Assembly (NCBI GenBank): GCA_036873755.1
Contig: JAVTVY010033845.1
Coordinates: forward strand, 1-64,000
DNA: 64,000 nt
DNA from: Hanleya hanleyi
Lineage: Eukaryota > Mollusca > Polyplacophora > Lepidopleurida > Hanleyidae
Direction: 5' to 3'
Shown: one piece after another, positions 55,191 through 64,000 of the stretch
Position numbering within the stretch: the stretch's first letter is position 1
Layout of the letters: the number at the start of each line of letters is the position of its first letter
Made by a program: the position numbers and the translations under genes
Notes under the pieces: generated by a model
Database searches by the model: none
What the model was told of the DNA's origin: nothing
Seen by the model: the letters and a program-made list of their open reading frames with translations, nothing else

Positions 55191-56690
55191 TAAGAAACGT
55201 AACGCCATATATCTTGCACGTTACGCTCGTATCTTGCTATCAGCATGCGATATGTATCACCAAATTTGAGAAAATGTGAGTAGTGGCGCTTGGTGGTATA
55301 GCCCTGTTTTATAAAATTCTGCAATAATCTTTTGTGATGTTGATTGAAAAACGTTGACTAACACATTATCTAGCAGACGAAACTAAGCGAGATACGCCAT
55401 ATGTAGCTCTCACTACAATATTTCTGTCATAAAAGAGATAGTTTACGATTTCGAAATTGTAATCATCTCTTTTGTGATGAAGTAGACGAGAGAGAAGGCC
55501 CGCTTCATTTTTACAGAGATATAGGTCAAAATATGATGTGCTGCCAGGACTATCTGTAGTTTCCTTAACCCTATCTGGCCTGGGCTTTTTGGGACCTGTC
55601 CAGGCCTGGGGGGGGCCGAAATGGCTCCCCTAATTATTTTTCTTACCCCTTCAGCTAGGGAGCTGAAACTTACTACACTATACCCTTGGGTCAAGCTCTA
55701 CCAGAAAATTAAAAAAAATCCAAGATGGCCGCTTTGATGACGTCACAGTGACGCCATTATGAAAAACGGCATTTTTTGGTCGATTTTTGGGTCAGATTTT
55801 CCGAATTTTTTATTTTTGCAATTTCTCCACAAAAACTGCATGAAAAATTAGCAAATATTAATGTGATATGAAATAAAATAGTTTTTGCCCACTTTTCATT
55901 GCGGAAAAGCAGAAATTTTGAAGAAATATGACAAAAACATCCCTTTTCTGGTACACCACGTGGCCGCCATCTTGAATTTACCCATGATGCTCTGCTCGGG
56001 GGGTTATGAAAATAGGCTCAAAATGACCCCAATAAGACAAACGATAAAGTCACGGAGTTTCAGCGCTCCATTTTTTGCCGTTCCGGAGATAGTGCAGAAA
56101 GTTTGGTAGGGGGGCCATAATGGCCCCCCCAGGCCAGGTAGGGTTAAATCCAGTGAATTTTATATGCGTGGTTAATATAGTTATTATCCTCAGCGAGAAG
56201 ATCGTCTATATAGCGTTTGGTGAACGAGAAAGTACAGACTTTGAATTTATATGTTTTTGAAAGCGCCTGCATATAGTCACATTCATAAGGAAACGGATAT
56301 AGGTCAGCCAACAGTGGCACGATTAGTACCCATTGCAATACCTATATGTTGTTGATATATTGTGTTACCAAATTTCACAGATATTTTTAATAAAAAGTTA
56401 AGGTAAATCTATGAAAAGAGAAACATCCCCTGAATGATATCCCTTTTATGTAGTAGAGCTAAAGACTGCTTTATGGCTTCTGACATTAATATATCGGCGA
56501 TCACTTTTCTTGATCACAGATACAATTAATGAACTTAGACGGCCAATGAGGTCCTGATGATGGACTGTAGTAGAAAAAGTCGAGAAATCCCATGTGGATG
56601 AATGTCTGTACGGTATGTGACATCAAGTTCTTCCGTAAGATATTTTGATTTTTTTTCAATATGCACATACATTCAAGGCCCGAATTTTTA
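55191..56690 (-). mobile_element. Penelope-like retroelement remnant, copy 2, with nested MITE
   Basis: The parts 55191-55564 and 56148-56690 match 11300-12260 in the same orientation. The minus strand shows PLLADLYPFPYECDYMQAL and FTKRYIDDLLAEDN (motifs B and C, with the Asp pair). It is interrupted by the MITE at 55569-56143; the uninterrupted site is visible in copy 1 near 11683-11693 (tttccttcaaatccag). Frameshifts show it is dead. Confidence 0.82.
55569..56143. mobile_element. CCCTATCTGGCC MITE, copy 3 (TTAA-flanked)
   Basis: 575 bp, flanked by TTAA (55565-55568 and 56144-56147), inserted into Penelope-like copy 2. Ends ccctatctggcctgg and ccaggccaggtaggg. It is very similar to copy 2 at 47547, suggesting fairly recent spread. 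Confidence 0.93.
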
Positions 56691-56984
56691 GAAAAAGTGG
56701 GACAATATCATTCCCAAAATGCTTTTACCTCCCGAAGGGCCCTTTCAACATGCTTGGTGGTGCAGCTTCCAGAACCAGTTATGAATCTAGCTTTGCGTGA
56801 CCATGTGGGGTATCAGAAAGGTGATATTTTCGTTTTTCTAAATTCTTGCTTTTCTTCGAGGACAATTGGGCAAAAACTATTTAATCTCACATCAGATTAT
56901 ATTTACTAATTCATCAGGCAGTTTTCGCAAAGAAAATACGTAAGTCTGGCCGAAGAATCAGCCAAGCAATGCGACTATCTTGGG

Positions 56985-57076
56985 TTTTATACATTGTCTT
57001 GTAGAGCTTGCCTCAAGGGTATAGTGTGGTGAGTTTCAGCTCCCTAGCTCAAGGGGTAAGAAAAATATTTAGGCTT
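56985..57076. mobile_element. MITE fragment, inverted
   Basis: The sequence cttgtagagcttgcctcaag to ggggtaagaaaaatattta is the inverse of the left portion of the CCCTATCTGGCC MITE (aaatatttttcttacccc to ggtcaagctctac). Only about 90 bp remain. It lies in the presumed lectin gene intron. Confidence 0.7.
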
Positions 57077-57401
57077 GGCATACATTCCCACATTTGAAGT
57101 AGCAATGCTGTTTATATATAAAGCTGGTAGCATTCCTTTACTCACTGACTTATTCCAAAGGAGAATGTTCTTAACAGATGAAGCTGTTGATGGACAAGAT
57201 GCCAAAAACAAATGACTGTATGGTTGCCAATAGTTCTCAAGATATATCTAAGTGCCACTGTTTTACCAGGATCACCATCCATACACACTGAAAGGAAATT
57301 AAAGATATTACTGAGGGTCGAGTATAAGCCTCAGATCTGACATTTAATATTCAATCGCCCTCCCTTCAAAGAATTTCCGTGTCAATAATCAATAATCTTA
57401 C

Positions 57402-58224
57402 GACTTTTCGCATTCTCCTCTATCTCACAGAGTCCGTGGAAAGAATCCGACGGGTTTGCCTCGATCCACGTTGTAGCATCCAAATCAAGAACGCCTACAA
57501 CGTTAGTGGCACCAGGAACTCGCCAGGCTGTGTAGTGGGCTTCTACGCCAGTATTGTTCATCCAGTATCTCCAAAACCATTTGGTCCCCACTTTGTTTAT
57601 TCCGATCCACAGCTTGCGGCAAACTAAAGAGTAGAACATCACACTGAAACTTCTATCTCTTTTTCAAAACTCAAGGGGTCACGAATGAGCTGTATTATCT
57701 TAAGAAATATTCTTTCACTAAAGTAACCGAGACTCTAAATTTCAAATGATATGAATCAAGAGGAAAAAGGCAATATGAAAGTATACTTTTAGACAATTAT
57801 GTGATACTACCTACGCAGATGATTTCATCAATTCACTTTAATTAATTTGCCGACGTACCATTACCCTCAAATCCTACTGCCTGATGACCAGTCTGCTCAC
57901 GCTGTTCATTTCTCCGTAGTCATCCTCAATTGCTAATATCTGTACACAATTATTGATATCTGTGGATTTTCGTATACATGTAAGATACATTAGAGTGAAA
58001 ACATTGATTCTTACTTATAAAAGAGATGCCAGGGGAACTCTCCAGTCGTGTTTGATCACTTTGGTCTTCGAAAAACGCAAGGTGACCCCCAACTGAAGTT
58101 TCACAGAATGTCCAAGCTTGTTCCAAATCCATGGGGTCGTCAGTGATCAAATAACATGTGCCTACTCCATTAGTACTGAAACCTATCGTGCTCATTGCGC
58201 CTGGCTGAGATGAACAACTGAAAC
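57402..58224 (-). CDS. C-type lectin domain, two exons
   Basis: Exon A (58015-58224): acceptor atttgtag, then FSCSSQPG, GVGTCYLITDD, AWTFCETSVGGHLAFFED (the first Cys pair and alpha-helix 1 of a CTLD), donor gtaag. Exon B (57402-57623): acceptor tctttag, then ICRKLWIGINKVGTKWFWRY, GVEAHYTAW, TTWIEANP and GLCEIEE, donor gtaag. All junctions are phase 1, usual for CTLD exons. The WIG and final CE landmarks fit, but the Cys normally found before and after the second Trp region is missing (VVGVLDLDATTW), and the EPN/QPD and WND sugar-binding triplets are not evident. Sugar binding is therefore doubtful. The signal-peptide exon upstream was not found. Confidence 0.78.
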
Positions 58225-61200
58225 CTACAAATGATCATAATCGTCATCATAGAATGGAAGTAGATCAGTTATTCGACGTCTTGAGCTTACATGTATATGT
58301 AAGTTAAACGGAGATAGTAGTGGAAAGTTGGTGGAAGTGGTTTGCTTTATGAACACGCTGCTTATCCGAGAGTTTTTCTACGATTTAGGAAATATAACAA
58401 CAGTCTTTGTGAACACAAAGCATAATCTTAAACATAAACAATACACTCGAAAGAAGATTCATATTTGAGCAACAAAAGATTGAGCCCTAAAATTAGTCCA
58501 ACTAAATTGTTGTTGCGAAAAAGATCCAGTAGAAAGCACGGCTCGCTATAGACGCAATTTTCCGGTAAAGTCACCCTGATTTCTCGAATTGCAATTTGAT
58601 CACTTCCTCTAATATTGTTTATTAATCCGGATCAGTCATCACTGGCTAAACCATCGAAAATATGTTTGTCTCAGCGAGACACAGGTAAATCATACTTGGC
58701 TCACTCAAGACTCATTTTGGCTTATGCAATCGTGACTCGGGGCAAATAATGTTCCAGGTAAAGATTAACATTGTATCTTTATGTCTGGATCATCGATCCA
58801 ATACTGGACCATAGACCCAATGTTGGATAACGGATACAACGATCATAGCAGAACACCGAACTAGTTGACCTTCAGAGTGTGAGGTTGTCAGTGGGTGTCC
58901 CACAGTTTGTCTCATCAAAATATCAGTATAGTTGACAACAGAATAAAGAGTTTGTTTTGTTCGATATATATGGAAATATGGATATATGGAATTATGGAAA
59001 ATTCTTGTGAAGGTGCCTACGATTATGCTAATTGTCTTCAGACCATAATAATATAAATTTAAGATGATTATTATGAATTCAAAATCTATTTACACAGGAA
59101 AACTCTAATTCACCTCGTGATTTCAGTCATTCATTGCAGGGATCGGTCATGGTTATTTGGCGAGAAAGTTGACTCATTTCATCTAAATGTTTTGTTGATA
59201 TAAAATATTGCATGAAACTGTATGTATAACTTGAAAAGTTTAGTTGACTTCCTACACATATTTTAATTTCGGCAATTACATTTTCATTCGGACGTCACAA
59301 CAGACACTAGCCAGATTCTCAGATGTTTGGAGGACTAGCTCTCCAAACGACATAAAATATATGTTGCGCCGGTATGTAATCATCATGAAGACCAAATTTG
59401 GTCCATTCATAACGTACCACTATTTTACCACCTGTACTTCGCCTGAAATGATACCATTGGTTGAGAGACATATATCTTTGTCTATATTTATAAGACAGTT
59501 ACAACAATTCAACAAATGGTTCAACCACAATGAACTCTCAAACATGCATCCATTATCGGAAGAAATCAACTGTTGTGCTGATACTTTGGTTTAGGATTAG
59601 AGAGCGCGCAAAATCAGGGAGCACAACTGCAATGTCATTTTCCGAGATATAATTCCAAAACCTGCATACCGTATTGCTAATTTACTAGCACTGGATGTAA
59701 GTTGATGGGTTCAGTGCATCGCTTAACATTATACTCAACAATATGAAATAGGCAAAGCCTAGAAACGAACGAAGTATACTTCTTTTTTCGCTTCTGACTT
59801 TGCCGTTTTCATATCATTTTTTTCCTTCTTCTTTGCAAACTATAGTCAGTCACTGTTATATTACGGAAGCTTTAATAGAAGGGACATTGAAAATTATTTA
59901 CATAGTTCTTTTCATTTTTCTGATCGATTCTGGCTTGGTGATTTCTGATAAAATACTGGCAACACAAAAGTTCCCGAATTGCTGTGGCTATGGATAATAC
60001 GTTGAATATTTGATCAATCGGGAACCATTGTTCTTTATCTGACATAGCAGACTGCCAATTATATGTTTCACACTTTTCAAGGTCCCGAAAATATGAATTA
60101 TTTTTAGTATAATGAAAAACATTCTCAGATCAGAAACTCTGGATCAGTATCGAACATGTAAACCACTAAATATCGAGGTGCTTCTTCATTATAAATTAAT
60201 TTAAGGAATTAAGCTGATGGAATGATTTTAATGTTACCCTTGAATGAAAAATGAAGAATTCCGAAATATTCGAAGAGGGATATTACTATAATGGACAGAA
60301 ATATTGCGATGTTTATACAATAGTTATATTGTAATAAAATTATTATAAACAAATGAAAAACGAAACATAATGGTGATTGATAGTTATGCAGCCATGACAT
60401 TCCACCCTCTCTCCCACCACCATGAGAACATTTACCACTGCAGACAATTCCCTAAATATTTCCTCCTTCAAACATTTCCCTCTGTATACATCCCCCCCCC
60501 TCCTTTTTTTGTACTATAACTACAAATGTGTTACACACTAAAATATTTTTAAGATACTCTGTTAACGAGATTTGTATGATAAGAGTATCTTGAGTTTTGC
60601 CATCAATTACTTTTCTTCAACAGGGCACTATTTTGACATGCCCAATTCATGTTTTTACTACTTCCAATACCCCATGGTTTCATTGAAGACAAAATAGACA
60701 CTACTGGGTGATATTCCGTGGAAAATATGGTAATATTCATTGTTTTTAAAATTCAAATAATAGTTATCTTGTTACTTAATTTCTGTACTAGTTAAAAGCT
60801 ATTCTTCAGTTTGTTATTTACAAGGTTCTGTGTGGAAGCTGATTTAATGATATAATAACATAAATATTTACTTATGTATCAATTCTCTAAGATACAACGG
60901 AGGTAACAGAGGCTTCAACAAAAGATTGGCTGTTCTGTTAATTGCAGTGCCGTCGCCACCCACACAACTGGAGATTTGAGATGAATTTCTACAACATGAC
61001 GAAGAGAAAGATAGTACATCTGTTCAAAATAGTGTTGAAATTAGAGCTGAACTATTCATTTTGGAATTTCTTTCATTTAATTCTCTGTTAAATTAGGCTT
61101 TTCAGGGGAGAGAAATCCCCCAGTGACGTCACTCTATCTAACTGAATATCAATGTCGTAGCTTTTAATAAACATAGCATAAGCATATGTTACATTTATGT

Positions 61201-62967
61201 TACAGTATTGGTTGTTCGCCTCATGTAGGTGCATTAATTAGCAAATAAACATCTATTCTATTCTATTGTACGGATCAAAATATTTATTTATCATTACGTA
61301 ATACTATGCTACTGTTTTATCATGTCGAATTATAGAAAATAATGCATAATAATAGAGAAATGCCCCAAACTTGTTTTTGTCAATATTTCAATTTTGATAC
61401 ACATTTGTACGAACTCATAGTACAAAAATATATAGGTAGGGGGAAATGTCCAAAGGATGAAATATCAGAAAATGATCAGGGAGAAATTTATGTCCTGGGG
61501 GGGGAAATGTCTTTGCACCGCTATGTACAATCCACAGATTTAAGTTAAATTGGTGTCTAAAAATGAGGAATCTGACTTTCTAAAGTTGCGTTTTTTATCA
61601 GTTCTTCGAGTTCTTGGTAAAGTTTTGCTGTTGAACTTTAGAGCTAGGAATTGACACATCAGAAGTGTACGGATCTAAATACAATGAAATCTGCAATAAA
61701 CTATAGCTTGATGTGGCTTTTTTGCAGGTCATGTGTTTGTTTTATGAACTTCTGTTTTCACACAAAATTACACTTGCAACTTGGTTGTCCGTTAATATTC
61801 TATCAATATATATTATACGCCGTAATCTGAAGTGAATGGATGATATCTGGCGATTCAGACAATCACAGTGTCACCGTTTACTTGGAAATGCTTTCTTACA
61901 TGTTATAATTAAAATCCGCTATTGATAATCAGGTCGTTGTGACTGCCTTCCCCCTTTTTTCGCGATCTTTGGATGTCCTAATTTATCACGCGGACGTCAG
62001 CGAAGTACATGTAACTTGAAAGGCTTGATTTTGCTACGACGTACGTTCACCACTCCGTGGAAAATGTTTGTTTTTAAATGAACAACCGACCATCTCTCTA
62101 CGAAACTTCAGATATTCAAAGCCTAATAAATAAGCTTGTTATAGATGGACAATTTATACAGTTTTTTTTTGCCGTAGAACTAAATTTTATGAAAGTTCTG
62201 CACTGATGTAAGTGTTGCTTTCGCGAAAAAAAGATTGACGGCACTCTGCAACATTTGCAAGGGCTCGTCAAAGTGCAGATGACACGCATTCTATTTCAGT
62301 CGGAAGGGAATCGGAAGGGAACTCATTCTTGAATTTATTAGCATATTTATCTTCTTCTTTTTTTCAAATCTATAGCAAATATTCTTAGATTAAATGCCGA
62401 TTCTGTTTTAATTTTAGCTATCATACCCACACTGCCTCAAATCCAATATGGCAACCCCCGCAAAAAACGCCCACGCAAACGATGAAATCTGAACATGATA
62501 GACTTTACAGTAAATGGGTTTTCATGGATTTATACTGGGTTTGTGATTAGGTTCCGTATCTGTATTTTGTCTCGCGTAATGCATGTATGTTACCTATTTA
62601 ACGAACTTCGGTCGTTAACATTCATCGAATATTTTTGTTCGTTCTGGACACGATTTTAGTCCATGTATTTCCTAATTTGAACTGATGTGGTAGATTATGA
62701 AATATGTTACAAACGGTTACTGTCGAGATAAAAATCACTGGGTCAAATGTTGAACAGTATGATAGATAAAGATGAAAGCGTCTGGGTTCTCGGAAAATAC
62801 CCATGATCTTGATGGACTGCCACCCAGGAGGCCCCGAACGTTCAACGAAAATATTGATTCTGGATCGCGAGATTTCCGTGTAAGCTAACCTGTCTTTTGA
62901 AGCTCCTCCTAAAGAGCAACGGGACGCTAAATAATGGGTAGAAAAATTACGCATACACCTTGTAAAA
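58225..62967. other. Largely featureless AT-rich sequence
   Basis: No exon could be supported. A retrotransposon-like tail (gcaaataaacatctattcta, then a (ctatt)n run) lies at 61239-61267. A CRE-like gtgacgtcac occurs at 61126-61135. A (C)10 run occurs near 60490. Confidence 0.4.
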
Positions 62968-63123
62968 CAATGTTAAAAGTGAAAAGATGTGCAATCGGTT
63001 AAAAGTTAAACCTCTCATTCAATGTTAAAAGTGAAAAGATGTGCAATCGGTTAAAAGTTAAACCTCTCATTCAATGTTAAAAGTGAAAAGATGTGCAGTC
63101 GGTTAAAAGTTATACCTCTCATT
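62968..63123 (+). repeat. 3 x 52-bp tandem repeat
   Basis: Three nearly identical 52-bp units, each starting caatgttaaaagtgaaaag and ending aacctctcatt; the third has two substitutions. Confidence 0.95.
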
Positions 63124-63469
63124 AAGTACAAGTCATAAAATAAAGAAAATAGCTTCTAATGCACCCTGGGTGACTTTTATTCGTTTTCTCCTTTGAAACA
63201 TCAATCAAATGTTTTCCTTTTCAGCTTTTGTTTCTAGTAATTTGTCTTGTTAACTGACACAATGCTCTTTCTATGTAAAAACAAATTAATTGTGCCCCAC
63301 CTTTTCTAATATCTCCTTTTTTGAGGTCATCAACATTTTTAGCCTGAAGGGTCGCATTGTTCATATTTATTTCAATTATTGAACATTCTAACATGCTCCA
63401 CGTTATAGCCGTGCGCTGATTGATTATCACACGATAATCTTCATTTGTTTGTTGTGATCTGTTTCATTC

Positions 63470-63600
63470 ACGTGCCGAACTGGTGACGTCTCATTCTTGT
63501 GACGCAGTGCTACAAAGCTGAGAGACGATTGGTTCATTCACTGCGCAGTGGGCGGAGTTCATACAGCTGCACCTCGTGAACGGACAGCACGCGCGAGCAT
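63470..63600 (+). promoter_or_regulatory. Promoter-like CpG-richer stretch
   Basis: Within about 130 bp there are gtgacgtctcat, gtgacgc, an inverted CCAAT box (gattggttc), gcgcagtgggcggag (NRF1-like and GC-box-like) and several CpGs, followed by an ATG in good context (gagcatggcc at 63599). The following frame (MACKPVTKIL) runs only about 30 codons, so a first exon is possible but unproven. Confidence 0.3.
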
Positions 63601-63710
63601 GGCCTGCAAACCAGTCACGAAAATCTTGCATCAAAATGGGATAAATTTGCAGAAAATTTGCCTTTGCGCTTATGAAATGAGGAAATAGTTATCATTGTGC
63701 ATGTTAGAAT

Positions 63711-63881
63711 GGAGTTAATGACCTTTTTAGTGAATATTATCGTGTAATCATTTTTCGGTGTTTAGGTTTAGACCTCATTAAAACCTCGCGGCTACGACGC
63801 TCGGTTTTTTGATTGACAGTCTAAAACTAAACATCGAAATATTATTACACGATAATATTCACTAAGGCGGTCATTAACTCC
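63711..63881. mobile_element. Hairpin MITE
   Basis: Arms of about 62 bp (ggagttaatgacc, ttagtgaatattatcgtgta) are mirrored by tacacgataatattcactaa and ggtcattaactcc. The loop of about 45 bp is GC-richer. No ORF is present. Target duplication is unclear. Confidence 0.8.
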
Positions 63882-64000
63882 TAAATGAAGTACCGGTATA
63901 ATGAAATAATTTTCAGGACGAAATAAAAAAATATGACGTTCTGCTTTGAAGAATACATGTAACAATATCATCATAGACGAGAGCTGTAAAATTTATAATT

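Overview
This looks like nuclear DNA of an invertebrate animal, most likely a marine lophotrochozoan (a mollusc is my best guess). The reasons are a low gene density, AT-rich sequence, very frequent tacatgta-type palindromes, split genes with GT/AG junctions (a C-type lectin/PAN gene and an unrecognised gene), and a mobile-element load of LINE, SINE, Penelope-like, TTAA-inserting and foldback types. No bacterial-style operons, tRNA genes, intact rRNA genes or CRISPR arrays were found. The species assignment is inference only.

Layout. 1-7.7 kb: a decayed RNase-H-bearing LINE on the minus strand (about 1749-5570), itself interrupted by a SINE with a clear 12-bp target duplication, a second SINE fragment and a segment with inverted-repeat ends. 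7.76-8.48 kb: a short TTAA-flanked inverted-repeat element carrying an acidic ORF with a GYQFEP motif. 8.9-11.2 kb: a decayed SAP-SWIM-YqaJ nuclease gene (minus strand) with a hairpin MITE in its intron. 11.3-12.3 kb: a Penelope-like reverse transcriptase remnant. 13.0-13.5 kb: a second LINE RNase H fragment. 15.6-16.1 kb: the first of three full copies of a TTAA-flanked MITE whose ends read CCCTATCTGGCCTGG. 18.1-18.7 kb: inverted arrays of a CGACATTTCGGCA motif. 22.4-28.2 kb: two GGTGTT/AACACC arrays, an ACCATGG array, a 5S-derived SINE, and exons of an unrecognised gene in which part of an exon has been tandemly duplicated. 30.4-32.2 kb: an approximately 11-copy tandem array with a 160-170 bp period. 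35.9-40.5 kb: a foldback-like element with tandem-repeat arms. 40.9-42.2 kb: two copies of a dispersed repeat with a signal-peptide-like ORF. 42.6-47.4 kb: a 4.84-kb almost wholly palindromic foldback element flanked by TTA. 47.5-51.6 kb: MITE copies and two tandem arrays. 52.5-54.2 kb: a TTAA-flanked element carrying a broken THAP domain and a second acidic PYQFEP ORF. 54.4-58.2 kb: three phase-compatible exons of a probable secreted C-type lectin/PAN-like protein (minus strand), whose long intron has collected a Penelope-like element that holds a MITE. 58.2-64 kb is almost empty apart from a 3 x 52 bp repeat, a hairpin MITE and a promoter-like stretch.

How it fits together. The window is mainly a record of nested transposition, with two host-type split genes. 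The most unusual items are the two foldback elements, the two TTAA elements that share an inward-facing acidic QFEP ORF and subterminal TGACGT(C) motifs, and the recurrence of the CRE-like octamer TGACGTCA in several otherwise unrelated repeat families. Several nonsense mutations in the decayed ORFs are TGA at positions where a tryptophan is expected.
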